DNA of 64,000 nucleotides from Arthrobacter sp. 35W (GTDB lineage: Bacteria > Actinomycetota > Actinomycetes > Actinomycetales > Micrococcaceae). The notes below the pieces were generated by a model. The model worked only from the letters and a program-made list of their open reading frames with translations, made no database searches and had not been told where the DNA came from. Positions 27,919 to 36,058 of this stretch are shown here, piece by piece. The DNA is taken from NCBI RefSeq assembly GCF_000482545.1, contig NZ_KI519454.1:744001-808000 (forward strand). Reading direction: 5' to 3'. The position numbers were made by a program, and so were the translations under genes. Every line of letters begins with the position of its first letter. The first letter of the stretch is position 1.

Positions 27919-29471
27919 GCGACTCCACGTCGGCCGGACAGTACGATGAGGGTGACTTCGGCCACGATGACTACACGCCAACCGGGACGGACCAGGTTGC
28001 CGAGCACCTTGCTGCCCTGGACGACGCCGATGCCGAGGTCCGCGCCGCGTCACTGCGCGCCGGCCTGGAAGACTACGATCTCGACGAGGACGACGCCCGG
28101 CTGCTGTCCGGCGAGTTCGACGACGGCGAGGGTGACGGCCAGTTCCGTCTGGACCCCGTCCTGGCAATCGTCGGCCGCCCGAACGTGGGCAAGTCCACGC
28201 TGGTGAACCGCATCCTGGGCCGCCGCGAGGCAGTGGTCGAGGACGTTCCCGGTGTGACCCGCGACCGCGTCACCTACGCCGCCACCTGGAATGGCCGCCC
28301 GTTCACCCTGGTGGACACCGGTGGCTGGGAGCACGATGCCCGCGGCATCCACGCCCGCGTTGCCGACCAGGCCGAGGTTGCCGTGGAGATGGCCGACGCC
28401 GTGCTCCTGGTGGTTGACGCCACCGTGGGCATCACCGCCACGGACGAGGCAGTGGTCAAGATGCTGCGCCGTGCCAAGAAGCCCGTCATCCTAGTGGGCA
28501 ACAAGGTGGACGACCTCGTCCAGGAAGCCGACGCCGCTGCGCTCTGGGGCCTCGGCCTGGGCGAGCCGTGGCCGGTCTCCGCCGTGCACGGCCGCGGTGT
28601 GGCCGACATGCTGGACCGCGTCATGGAGGTGCTCCCGGAGTTCTCCGCCGTCGAAGGCGTGGAGCGCACCGGTGGACCCCGCCGCGTGGCCCTGATCGGC
28701 CGTCCGAACGTGGGCAAGTCCTCGCTGCTGAACAAGCTGGCCGGCACCGAGCGCGTGGTTGTCGACCCCATGGCCGGCACCACCCGCGACCCGGTTGACG
28801 AATTCATCGAACTCGGCGACCGCACCTGGCGATTTGTGGACACCGCCGGCATCCGCCGCCGCCAGCACATGGCCCAGGGTGCGGACTTCTACGCCTCGCT
28901 GCGCACCCAGGCCGCCCTGGAAAAGGCCGAGGTGGCAGTTGTCCTCCTCGCCGTGGATGAGATCCTCTCCGAGCAGGATGTGCGCATCCTGCAGCTGGCC
29001 ATCGAATCCGGCCGTGCGCTGGTGCTGGCCTTCAACAAGTGGGACCTGCTGGACGACGAGCGCCGCAAGTACCTCGAGCGCGAGATCGAACAGGATCTGG
29101 CGCACGTGGAGTGGGCGCCGCGCGTGAACATCTCCGCCAAGACCGGCTGGCACAAGGACCGCCTGGTCCCTGCCCTGGACCTGGCCCTGGAGAACTGGGA
29201 CCGCCGCATCCCCACCGGCCGCCTGAACGCCTTCCTGGGCGAGCTCGTGGCAGCACACCCGCACCCGGTGCGCGGTGGAAAGCAGCCCCGCATCCTCTTC
29301 GGCACCCAGGCCTCCAGCCGCCCGCCGAAGTTTGTACTCTTCACCACGGGCTTCCTGGACCCGGGCTACCGCCGCTTCATCACGCGCCGTCTGCGCGAAA
29401 CCTTTGGCTTCGAGGGAACCCCCATTGAGGTCAACATGCGCGTCCGCGAGAAGCGCAGCCGGAAGAAGTAA
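27915..29471 (+). CDS. der: Ribosome biogenesis GTPase Der with acidic N-terminal extension
   Basis: Double-GTPase required for 50S assembly, 518 residues. Two G domains: G1 [25 protein letters not shown]; and [30 protein letters not shown]-terminal KH-like domain follows ([25 protein letters not shown]). The protein begins with about 75 residues rich in Asp/Glu not present in E. coli Der (490) but common in Actinobacteria. It overlaps plsC by ATGA and is last in the operon. Confidence 0.95.
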   Translation: MSDSTSAGQYDEGDFGHDDYTPTGTDQVAEHLAALDDADAEVRAASLRAGLEDYDLDEDDARLLSGEFDDGEGDGQFRLDPVLAIVGRPNVGKSTLVNRILGRREAVVEDVPGVTRDRVTYAATWNGRPFTLVDTGGWEHDARGIHARVADQAEVAVEMADAVLLVVDATVGITATDEAVVKMLRRAKKPVILVGNKVDDLVQEADAAALWGLGLGEPWPVSAVHGRGVADMLDRVMEVLPEFSAVEGVERTGGPRRVALIGRPNVGKSSLLNKLAGTERVVVDPMAGTTRDPVDEFIELGDRTWRFVDTAGIRRRQHMAQGADFYASLRTQAALEKAEVAVVLLAVDEILSEQDVRILQLAIESGRALVLAFNKWDLLDDERRKYLEREIEQDLAHVEWAPRVNISAKTGWHKDRLVPALDLALENWDRRIPTGRLNAFLGELVAAHPHPVRGGKQPRILFGTQASSRPPKFVLFTTGFLDPGYRRFITRRLRETFGFEGTPIEVNMRVREKRSRKK

Positions 29472-29475
29472 TTAA

Positions 29476-29512
29476 TTCCGCGCCAATGGCCGTTTTGGTC
29501 ATTGGCGCGGAA
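29476..29512 (+). terminator. Hairpin after der
   Basis: TTCCGCGCCAATGGCC pairs with 29497-29512 across a five-base loop, with one G-T pair. A T tract is lacking, so termination may be weak or Rho-assisted. Confidence 0.6.
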
Positions 29513-29576
29513 ATTATGGGGTAAACTTTTTCAGGCGGTTCGGCCGGAAGCGGTAACGCGGAAGGCATGAATCTTT

Positions 29577-29650
29577 CGGGCTGTAGCGCAGCTTGGTAGC
29601 GCACCTGACTGGGGGTCAGGGGGTCGCAGGTTCAAATCCTGTCAGCCCGA
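29577..29650 (+). tRNA. tRNA-Pro (anticodon GGG)
   Basis: Cloverleaf of 74 nt. Acceptor CGGGCTG pairs with CAGCCCG plus discriminator A; D-arm GCGCAGCTTGGTAGCGC; anticodon stem CCTGA/TCAGG with loop CTGGGGG giving GGG; T-arm GCAGG-TTCAAAT-CCTGT. CCA is not encoded. It reads codon CCC (and CCU). Confidence 0.95.
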
Positions 29651-29655
29651 CCGAA

Positions 29656-29693
29656 CAAAAAGAGGGTCTTCCGATAAGGGAGGCCCTCTTTTT
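29656..29693 (+). terminator. Terminator after tRNA-Pro
   Basis: AAAAAGAGGGTCTTCC pairs imperfectly with GGGAGGCCCTCTTTTT; A tract before and T tract after make it work in both directions. Confidence 0.8.
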
Positions 29694-29799
29694 GCATTCC
29701 TCCAGGTGGGCGATACTGGGAATTGCCTTCGGGAATGTGGGCCGGCCGAATGGACGTTGAGTCGCCACAGGGCCGCTTTAGAGGAAGGCCGGCCAAAGC

Positions 29800-30717
29800 G
29801 TGGTGCAGCCTTTATCGTTTGTCCGGCAATGGGGCTCCACCGTGGGCCGCGGCCTGTCCCAGATCTTCTTCCACACCAAAATCCCCACCGGCCTGCTCAT
29901 TCTTGCGGCCTGTGTGGTCCAGGACTGGCGGATGGCCGTGCTTGTAGTGCTGGGCAGCCTAGCGTCGTCGATGGGCGGGTGCCTTGTCGGGTTCAGCACC
30001 GCTGGCATCCGCAACGGGCTGCAGGGGTTCTGCGGCGCGCTGGCCGGGGCGGCCGCCTTTGCCGGCATTGGCGGCGTCTGGCAGGCCTATCCCATCGCCG
30101 TCGTGGGCGGCCTGCTGTGCGCACCGGTGACCTGGGCGATGGTGTGGGTGTTCTCCCGTGGTCCACTTAAGGCGCTGGAGCTGCCGCCGACCACGGCGCC
30201 GTTCTGCATCGTGGCCACGGGCATCCTGTGGGCGACCGGTCCGCTGCACACCACCACGGACCTGCTGCCCGCCAGGCCCACCGATCTGGGTGCCTTCGTC
30301 CAATCGCTCCTGACCAACATCTCCCAAGTGGTGCTGGTGGACAGCTTCCTCGGTGGTGGGCTGATTCTTGCGGGGCTGTTCCTGGCCGGCTGGAAGGTGG
30401 GTCTGGCAGCCCTGCTGGGCAGCGCCGTCGGCAGCCTGTGTGCACTGGCCATGAACGTCAATCTGCAGCAGACCGGCAACGGACTGGCCGGCTACTCCGG
30501 CGTCCTGACGGCCATTGCCTTTGCCGTCGTCTTCAACCGGGGCACCTGGGAGCCTTGGCTGCTGGCCGTGGCCGGGACCGGCGTCACCGCCGTCGTGACA
30601 CTGGTCATGCACCGGCTCGCCGGACCCACCTACACCTGGCCGTACATTCTCACCCTCTGGGCAGGGCTGGCCGTGGTGCACTTCGTGCCGCGCTTGCACC
30701 GGTATGGGCCCGCCTAG
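29800..30717 (+). CDS. Urea transporter (UT/Yut family)
   Basis: Membrane channel-like urea transporter of 305 residues with an internally duplicated fold. Signatures are GIRNGLQGFCGALAGAAAF, LPPTTAPFCIVATGIL, VDSFLGGGLILAGLFLAGWKVG and GNGLAGYSGVLTAIAF. The GTG at 29800 has AGAGGAAGG about 11 bases upstream. No urease gene is in the window, so the fate of imported urea must be encoded elsewhere. The neighbour downstream is unrelated. Confidence 0.88.
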   Translation: MVQPLSFVRQWGSTVGRGLSQIFFHTKIPTGLLILAACVVQDWRMAVLVVLGSLASSMGGCLVGFSTAGIRNGLQGFCGALAGAAAFAGIGGVWQAYPIAVVGGLLCAPVTWAMVWVFSRGPLKALELPPTTAPFCIVATGILWATGPLHTTTDLLPARPTDLGAFVQSLLTNISQVVLVDSFLGGGLILAGLFLAGWKVGLAALLGSAVGSLCALAMNVNLQQTGNGLAGYSGVLTAIAFAVVFNRGTWEPWLLAVAGTGVTAVVTLVMHRLAGPTYTWPYILTLWAGLAVVHFVPRLHRYGPA

Positions 30718-30747
30718 ACTTGGCGTACATCATCGTTTGGGGGACAC

Positions 30748-31869
30748 ATGAACATGCACGTCGAGAGTGCTGCAACACCACAGAAGAATTCCATCAATGT
30801 CTGGCTGATCCTGGCCGCGGCCGTTGTGCTTGGATTGGCCGCAGGCTTCCTGGGCGGACTGCTGGGGCGAGGTGCTCCGGAGCAGGCGGCCGCCCAGACC
30901 GCCGCGGTGCTGCCGCCACAGGCAGGCGCCTGCGACGCCACGGCCGTCGCCAAGGCGGTGCTGCCCTCCATCGTGACCATCTCGGCGTCGAATGGGTCTT
31001 CGGGTGGGGTGGGCAGCGGCGAGATCGTCCGCAGTGACGGCTACATCATCACCAACAACCATGTCATAGCTGTTGCCGCCGCCGACGGCGGGCGGATCGA
31101 GGTCCTGTACAGCAGCGGTGAGAGCGTCCCGGCCACGCTGGTGGGACGTGATCCCCGTGCCGACCTGGCCGTGCTGAAGGTGGCAGGTACGACGCCGCTG
31201 CCGGCCATCGCGCTCGGCAGTTCGGGCGCCGTCGTCGTTGGCCAGCCCGTGGTGGCCCTGGGTGCGCCGCTGGGTCTGTCCGGCTCCGTGACGTCCGGCA
31301 TCGTCAGTGCCCTGGGGCGCGACATCGCCGTGCCCAGCGACGGCAAGTCAACCACCATCCTCACCGGTGCCGTGCAGACCGACGCCTCGATCAATCCGGG
31401 CAACTCCGGTGGGGCGCTGGTGGACTGCTCGGGGAAGCTCATCGGCATCAACACGGCCATCGCCACCGTGCCCAACAGCTCGGGCGAGGCAGGCGGCGGC
31501 AGCGTGGGCATTGGCTTCGCCGTCCCGATCGACCGCGCGTCCTCCATCGTGGACCAGCTGATCGCCACCGGCAAGGCCGTCTACCCCTACTTCGGGGTTG
31601 CCGTGACCACCATTCCCGCGTCGGTGGCCAAGGACTACGGCGTCGAGGCCGGCCTGTACATTGAATCGGTTGTCGCGGGCGGTCCGGCAGACAAGGCGGG
31701 GCTGAAGCCCGGCGACGTCATCACCACAGTGGGGGGAGCGCCCGCCGCAACGCCGGAGGTCCTGACCAAGATCACGCTGACGCAAAAGGCCGGGGACAAG
31801 GTGGAGATCGAGTACTTCCGCGGCGGGAAGCAATCCTCCACCACTGTGGCCCTGGCCGAGGCCCCCTAA
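30748..31869 (+). CDS. HtrA/DegP-like trypsin-type serine protease with PDZ domain
   Basis: Membrane-anchored protease of 373 residues. TM at about 18-40, trypsin-like domain with catalytic His105 (TNNHV), Asp139 (DPRADLAVLK) and Ser220 (NPGNSGGALVD), then a PDZ domain (about 285-370; VVAGGPADKAGLKPGDVITTVGG). The active site faces the cell exterior, where such enzymes degrade or sense misfolded proteins. A GGGGG Shine-Dalgarno precedes the ATG, and TAGACT at 30714-30719 may be its -10. Confidence 0.92.
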   Translation: MNMHVESAATPQKNSINVWLILAAAVVLGLAAGFLGGLLGRGAPEQAAAQTAAVLPPQAGACDATAVAKAVLPSIVTISASNGSSGGVGSGEIVRSDGYIITNNHVIAVAAADGGRIEVLYSSGESVPATLVGRDPRADLAVLKVAGTTPLPAIALGSSGAVVVGQPVVALGAPLGLSGSVTSGIVSALGRDIAVPSDGKSTTILTGAVQTDASINPGNSGGALVDCSGKLIGINTAIATVPNSSGEAGGGSVGIGFAVPIDRASSIVDQLIATGKAVYPYFGVAVTTIPASVAKDYGVEAGLYIESVVAGGPADKAGLKPGDVITTVGGAPAATPEVLTKITLTQKAGDKVEIEYFRGGKQSSTTVALAEAP

Positions 31870-31876
31870 AGTCCCG

Positions 31877-32254
31877 CTAGACCGCCAGGCCCAGCCAAAG
31901 CCCCAGCATGGCCGCCGCCACGGCGGCGGCCAGCATGCCCAGCCCGCTGGCCAGCGAGGCCGCATAGCGGCGCGCCTTGATGAGCTGGACGGTTTCATAG
32001 CTGGCGGTGCTGAAGGTGGTGAAGCCACCCAGGAAGCCGGTGCCAAGAATGACGCTCCAGTCACTGGGCAGCAGCTGGGCCAGGGTCGCCCCCGCCAGGA
32101 AGCCAAGCACCAGTGAGCCCGACACATTGATGATGGTGGTCGCCCACGGGTAGCCCGTCTTGAGCCGGGACCGGACCACGCCGTCCACCACAAAGCGGGC
32201 GGCGGCGCCGAGTCCGCCGGCCACGGCAAGGGCCGTGAACAGGAGCGGTGTCAC
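31877..32254 (-). CDS. crcB: Fluoride exporter CrcB/Fluc, second subunit
   Basis: Four-TM fluoride channel of 125 residues. NVSGSLVLGFLAG (TM2), GTGFLGGFTTFSTASYETV (the conserved TM3 break with FTTFST) and ARF near the N-terminus are family hallmarks. The GTG at 32254 follows GGAGGAG, and its GTGA overlaps the stop of the first crcB. Paired crcB genes in Actinobacteria usually form a heterodimeric or antiparallel channel. Confidence 0.93.
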   Translation of the reverse strand: MTPLLFTALAVAGGLGAAARFVVDGVVRSRLKTGYPWATTIINVSGSLVLGFLAGATLAQLLPSDWSVILGTGFLGGFTTFSTASYETVQLIKARRYAASLASGLGMLAAAVAAAMLGLWLGLAV

Positions 32255-32715
32255 CGGCTCCTCCCGGCCACCGTTGCGGGCGCACCAGAGGCCGTGCGGC
32301 GGTTGTTGCCGCGCGAGCCCGCCACGATGCCCAGCCAGGTGGCGACGGCGCCCAGAAGCACGGTGCCGACCGCGTAGAGCACGGCTGTCCCCACCTGCCC
32401 GTGGTGGTTCAACAGGGCCGTGTCGACGGCCAGGGTGCTGTACGTGGTGAAGCCGCCGCAGAAGCCCGTGCCCAGCAGCAGCTTGAGGTTTCTGGCCACT
32501 GGTTCGCCGGGGTCCCGTCGGGCCACCGCCTCGTAGAGCAGGCCCAGCAGGAATGCCCCGGCGATGTTGATGATGGCGATGGCAAGGGGGATGCCGCCCA
32601 CGGCCGGGATGGCCAGGGACAGGGCCTCGCGGCTGGCAGCACCCACGGCACCGCCCGCGGCGACGAGGGCGAGCGGCCGCCACTGCAGGTGGATGGGCCT
32701 GTTTCCGGCGGCCAC
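32251..32715 (-). CDS. crcB: Fluoride exporter CrcB/Fluc, first subunit
   Basis: Fluc-type protein of 154 residues: GGAVGAASREALS, NIAGAFLLGLLYEA, GTGFCGGFTTYSTLAVDTALL, and four TM segments. It is slightly longer than its partner, with a basic C-terminal tail (SRGNNRRTASG). The start is the GTG at 32715, which shares a base with the universal stress protein stop (TAGTG), so three genes are translationally chained. No fluoride riboswitch is visible ahead of the operon. Confidence 0.92.
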   Translation of the reverse strand: MAAGNRPIHLQWRPLALVAAGGAVGAASREALSLAIPAVGGIPLAIAIINIAGAFLLGLLYEAVARRDPGEPVARNLKLLLGTGFCGGFTTYSTLAVDTALLNHHGQVGTAVLYAVGTVLLGAVATWLGIVAGSRGNNRRTASGAPATVAGRSR

Positions 32716-33227
32716 TAGGGCGCCTCGAAGGGCAGCTGGGAGGCTCTGGGGGAGCGGGCGGGCACGACGACGACTGGCCGCTCCTGGCGGTGGGCCAGAT
32801 GCGTGGCCACCGAGCGGTTGAAGAACTCCTGGACGCTTCCACCCACGGAGTGCTGGTGGGTGCCCACCACAATCATGGCGGCATCGAGTGTATGGGCCAG
32901 CCTGGCCAGGGCTGTGGACACCTCGCCGGCCAGTGCCACCGTCCGCCACGGCACCTGCGTGTCGAGGAGCAACTCGGCCAGCGCCGCGGCGAGATCGGCG
33001 TCGAAGGCCTCGTCGTCGGCAAAGTCGGGATCAATGGAGGCCGAGGACACCGAGCCGTCGGCTGCCTCGGCGACGGGATACCTGCCCTGGTTGACGTGGG
33101 CACAGACCAATTCGGTGCCAAAACGGGCCGCAAAGGCGGCCGCCTGGCGCACAATGTGCCCAGCCTGTCCCGGGGCCACGCCGACGACGACGGGATGGCG
33201 GGGTCTGGAGGATGCGTTTTCCATCAT
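32715..33227 (-). CDS. Universal stress protein (UspA family)
   Basis: Single Usp domain of 170 residues. N-terminal VVVGVAPGQAGHIVRQAAAFA and C-terminal ATP-binding pattern VVGTHQHSVGGSVQEFFNRSVATHL...RPVVVVP (G-2X-G-9X-G-S type). The ATG at 33227 lies seven bases after TAGTCT (33235-33240), with TTGCAT 17 bp further upstream, so the mRNA appears leaderless. It heads the usp-crcB-crcB operon. Confidence 0.88.
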   Translation of the reverse strand: MMENASSRPRHPVVVGVAPGQAGHIVRQAAAFAARFGTELVCAHVNQGRYPVAEAADGSVSSASIDPDFADDEAFDADLAAALAELLLDTQVPWRTVALAGEVSTALARLAHTLDAAMIVVGTHQHSVGGSVQEFFNRSVATHLAHRQERPVVVVPARSPRASQLPFEAP

Positions 33228-33288
33228 GGTCGGGAGACTATCGAGCACTCTGCACGCATGCAACGGGCACTGCCAGTGGCCGCGCGGT

Positions 33289-33972
33289 CTAGGAGTTCGA
33301 CTGGCCGCGTTCCTTCCGTGCGGCGTCGCGGGCGGCCTTGGCCGCCGCCTTTTCGGCATCGCGGGCCTCCCGCGCCTCGGCCTCCTCGACCTTGCGCTTG
33401 GCAGCCTCAACGGCCTTGTAGGCGCGGACCTTCTCGCCGCGGCGGCGCCAGATCCGTCCCGCCTGCAGTGCCACCACGCCCGCCAGAACGCCCAGCACCA
33501 TGAACCACACGCTCCAGATGCCGAACCAATTCGCCTCGACGCTGAGGATCCGTTGGGCATCGTGGGCGGACTTGCTGGTGCCATTGAGCACGGCCAGCGT
33601 GAGCAGATTGGGTGTGGCCAGCAGCACGGCCGCCACCAGGATGGAAATGCGCACCCACTTGTTCATGCCCTTGTAGTGCGCCTGCCAGCCAACGACCACG
33701 GGCAGGAGGGAAAAGACGAAGCCGTAGAACATGCCCACCAGAATGCCGGCGCCCAGATTGCCCTGGACCTGGTTGCCGATGGTGTCGGCCCACCACACCG
33801 GGGCCACGACGGCACCGATGGAGAGGATGGCGGCCGCGATGGCCACCAGCACGGCCACCAGAATGGTGCGCCGAAGCCACAGTGGAAGCCGTGTCTTCCC
33901 GCCGGTAGACGGGCCGGACGGTGCGGGTGGGCGGCTGCCCACCGGTTGCGGCGTGTCAGGGTTCTGCGTCAT
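33289..33972 (-). CDS. Membrane protein of unknown function with basic coiled tail
   Basis: I do not recognise a named family. 227 residues: Pro-rich N-terminus, four hydrophobic segments (ILVAVLVAIAAAILSIGAVV; GAGILVGMFYGFVFSLLPVVVGW; VRISILVAAVLLATPNLLTL; WFGIWSVWFMVLGVLAGVVAL), then a charged C-terminal helix rich in Lys/Glu/Ala (AKRKVEEAEAREARDAEKAAAK). Similar proteins are annotated as permeases in Arthrobacter, without evidence of transport. The start at 33972 was chosen because the frame upstream is compositionally poor. Confidence 0.75.
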   Translation of the reverse strand: MTQNPDTPQPVGSRPPAPSGPSTGGKTRLPLWLRRTILVAVLVAIAAAILSIGAVVAPVWWADTIGNQVQGNLGAGILVGMFYGFVFSLLPVVVGWQAHYKGMNKWVRISILVAAVLLATPNLLTLAVLNGTSKSAHDAQRILSVEANWFGIWSVWFMVLGVLAGVVALQAGRIWRRRGEKVRAYKAVEAAKRKVEEAEAREARDAEKAAAKAARDAARKERGQSNS

Positions 33973-34085
33973 GGCATCATCATGGCAGAGCCGGACGGCG
34001 TGCGCAGCAACTGGGGAGCACGACACGGCGCGCCAACGCCGCCAGCCACCACCTCCCACGGCAGGGCCCACCGCCGCCGCTCGGT

Positions 34086-34129
34086 TGTCCGGCTGCCGGA
34101 CATCTGAGCGGTGCTCCCTGACCTATACT
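34086..34129 (+). promoter_or_regulatory. gcvH promoter with 8-1-8 palindrome
   Basis: A -10 TATACT (34124-34129) precedes the structured gcvH leader. Around the expected -35 lies a perfect palindrome TGTCCGGC-T-GCCGGACA (34086-34102), suggesting a protein-controlled promoter with a poor -35. The remainder of 33973-34085 shows nothing else. Confidence 0.5.
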
Positions 34130-34135
34130 TTCTTG

Positions 34136-34288
34136 CGGTGGCTTGCCACCGATGGGCAGCAGCCGAAAGACTGTAGCAAGCCGGGGGCCCAGCCTTTCGG
34201 CCGCATGCGCTACTGGTGCTGTTCTGCCGACTCTTTAACGTAATTCCCTGCAGTCCGCCCCTGGGTGGACCCACGAAAGGCTTGAGCG
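34136..34288 (+). ncRNA. Structured 5' leader of gcvH, possible cis-regulatory RNA
   Basis: Helices seen: GGTGG-CUUG-CCACC (34137-34150); outer stem 34155-34163 with 34218-34228 (UU bulge); inner stem CGAAAG/CUUUCG (34164-34169 with 34194-34199); and a hairpin 34253-34270 with loop CCUG just before the Shine-Dalgarno AAAGG (34276-34280). GGCUUGC (34140-34146) can alternatively pair with GCAAGCC (34176-34182), which would break the first hairpin. It does not match the glycine riboswitch consensus (no CUCUCAGG/CAAAAGGACAG). Identity unknown. Confidence 0.45.
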
Positions 34289-34675
34289 ATGAGCAACATT
34301 CCCGCAGATCTGTCCTACACGGCCGAGCACGAGTGGGTCACCGCTCCGGACGCCGACAACGTGGTTCGCGTTGGCATCACCGATTTCGCCCAGGATGCCC
34401 TGGGTGACGTCGTCTACGTCCAGATGCCCGAGGCCGGCAGCGCCGTGGCCGCGAACGACGTCGTCGGCGAGGTGGAATCGACCAAGAGCGTCAGCGACAT
34501 CTACGCCCCGCTGAGTGGCGAAGTGGTCCGCCGCAACGAGGCTCTGGACAACGATCCGGCCCTGATCAACTCCGCTCCCTACGGTGATGGATGGCTCGTG
34601 GAGATCAAACTGGCCGACGCCGGATCCTTCGCATCCCTGCTCAGCGCCGCGGAGTACGAAGAAAAGGTAGGCTAG
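34289..34675 (+). CDS. gcvH: Glycine cleavage system H protein
   Basis: Lipoyl carrier that shuttles the aminomethyl group between GcvP, GcvT and Lpd, 128 residues. Lipoylation motif GEVESTKSVSDIYAPLSGEV with the lysine of ESTKS, plus EHEWV near the N-terminus and GDGWLVEIKLAD. It is separated from gcvP by about 4 kb of regulatory genes, as in mycobacteria; gcvT is not in this window. Confidence 0.96.
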   Translation: MSNIPADLSYTAEHEWVTAPDADNVVRVGITDFAQDALGDVVYVQMPEAGSAVAANDVVGEVESTKSVSDIYAPLSGEVVRRNEALDNDPALINSAPYGDGWLVEIKLADAGSFASLLSAAEYEEKVG

Positions 34676-34701
34676 TCGAAACGGCCCCGCCGGGACTTCT
34701 C

Positions 34702-34749
34702 TTGACGGGGCCGCATCAGACTACTTATGCCACACCATGTGGTGGCATA
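34702..34749 (+). promoter_or_regulatory. garA promoter with overlapping palindrome
   Basis: -35 TTGACG (34702-34707), 18-bp spacer, -10 TATGCC (34726-34731). The -10 is the left end of an inverted repeat TATGCCAC ... GTGGCATA (34726-34749) with CATG at its centre. A protein bound here would cover the -10. Upstream CGGCCCCG/CGGGGCCG (34681-34713 region) could end the gcvH transcript. Confidence 0.5.
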
Positions 34750-34769
34750 CATTCCAAGGAGGAGCACCG

Positions 34770-35255
34770 ATGGTTGAGCAGGGGAACGACGCCGGAGTGA
34801 ATGGGCAGGCGGAATTCCAGGATCAGCCCAGCGCCTCAGAGACCACCTCCATCCAGCTGCCGCCGATCAGCATTGAGCCCTCGGCAGAGCCGAAGCTGGG
34901 ACCTGACGAGCGGTCCGCCGTCGAGGCGCTGCCCGCGGGTTCTGCGCTGCTCATCGCCCACAGCGGCCCCAACCGGGGAGCCCGCTTCCTGCTGGATGCC
35001 GACAACACGAGCGCCGGCCGCCACCCCGAGGCGGATGTCTTCCTGGACGACGTCACGGTCTCGCGCCGCCACGCCGAGTTCCGCCGCGTCGACAACGGTT
35101 TTGAAGTCATTGACGCCGGGAGCCTCAACGGCACCTATGTCAACGGCGACCGGGTTGACGCCGTACGTCTGCGCACGGGCAACGAGGTACAGATCGGAAA
35201 GTTCCGGCTCACGTACTACTACAGCCCCGCCGCCGCTGCCGCCCCGAACTCCTAA
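34770..35255 (+). CDS. garA: FHA-domain metabolic regulator GarA/OdhI
   Basis: Phospho-controlled inhibitor of 2-oxoglutarate dehydrogenase and regulator of glutamate enzymes, 161 residues. The N-terminal motif SETTSIQLP contains Thr25 and Thr26 in the ETTS site phosphorylated by PknB/PknG-type kinases in mycobacteria and corynebacteria. The FHA domain (about 68-150) shows GRHPEADVFLDDVTVSRRHAEFR and GSLNGTYVNG. Strong AAGGAGG precedes the ATG at 34770. Order gcvH-garA-ftsR-DUF151-merR matches M. tuberculosis Rv1826-Rv1830. Confidence 0.93.
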   Translation: MVEQGNDAGVNGQAEFQDQPSASETTSIQLPPISIEPSAEPKLGPDERSAVEALPAGSALLIAHSGPNRGARFLLDADNTSAGRHPEADVFLDDVTVSRRHAEFRRVDNGFEVIDAGSLNGTYVNGDRVDAVRLRTGNEVQIGKFRLTYYYSPAAAAAPNS

Positions 35256-35263
35256 GGGCCGCG

Positions 35264-36028
35264 ATGGCGAGCATGAACAGCAGCGCCCGCAGCCAGTGGG
35301 TGGATTCGCGTGCCGGTGCAGGCCGCCATGGGGTTCCGGTGGTGTTCAACATCGGCGAGGTGCTGGCACAGCTCACCGCCGATTTTCCCTCCGTCACGGC
35401 CTCGAAGATCCGCTTCTACGAGGAAAAGGGCCTGATCACCCCGCAGCGCACGCCCGCGGGGTACCGCCAGTTCAGCGACGCCGATGTCGAGCGCCTCAGG
35501 TTTGTCCTGGCGCTGCAGCGTGACCACTACCTGCCGTTGAAGGTCATCCGGGACTACCTTGACGCCATCGACAGGGGCGAGACGCCGGCGAATCTGCCGC
35601 CCGGAGTGTCCATTGCCCCGCGCATGGTCTCGGACGCCCTGGCCTCCGAGCTGAAGGGGCGCACGCGGCGGTTGACGGGGGAGCAGCTGCGCGCCGAGTC
35701 GGGCGCCAGCGCGGAACTCCTTGAAGCGATGGTGAGCTATTCCCTGGTGGAGGCCCACGACGGCTTCTTCGACGACCATGCCCTGCGGGTGGCCAAGGCC
35801 TGCACGGCATTGAACGCCCACGGTCTGGAACCGCGCCACCTGCGCCCCTTCCAATCCGCCGCCGAACGCGAGTTTGGCCTGGTGGAACGCGCCGTCTCTC
35901 CGCTGTCCTCCCGCCGCGACGGCGCCTCCCAGGCCCGTGCCGCCGAGGCCGCCCGTGAGATTGCCGAGCTGTGCCTGGGGCTGCACAGCGCCCTGGTGCA
36001 GGGCCGCATCTCGAAAATGGAACGTTGA
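35264..36028 (+). CDS. ftsR: MerR-family regulator FtsR
   Basis: MerR-type activator of 254 residues; the winged helix VLAQLTADFPSVTASKIRFYEEKGLITPQRTPAGYRQFSDADVERLRF is followed by an all-helical domain with no cysteines for metal sensing. By position (next to garA) and length it matches Rv1828/corynebacterial FtsR, which controls ftsZ and growth. ATG 35264 or 35273 may be the start. Expected to bind DNA as a dimer. Confidence 0.88.
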   Translation: MASMNSSARSQWVDSRAGAGRHGVPVVFNIGEVLAQLTADFPSVTASKIRFYEEKGLITPQRTPAGYRQFSDADVERLRFVLALQRDHYLPLKVIRDYLDAIDRGETPANLPPGVSIAPRMVSDALASELKGRTRRLTGEQLRAESGASAELLEAMVSYSLVEAHDGFFDDHALRVAKACTALNAHGLEPRHLRPFQSAAEREFGLVERAVSPLSSRRDGASQARAAEAAREIAELCLGLHSALVQGRISKMER

Positions 36029-36058
36029 TGGGAACCTTCGCCGTGGAAGGAGGCGGGC

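Noticed and set aside
34136-34288. Glycine riboswitch upstream of gcvH
   Set aside because: The conserved glycine-aptamer segments are absent; the leader is structured but of unknown class.
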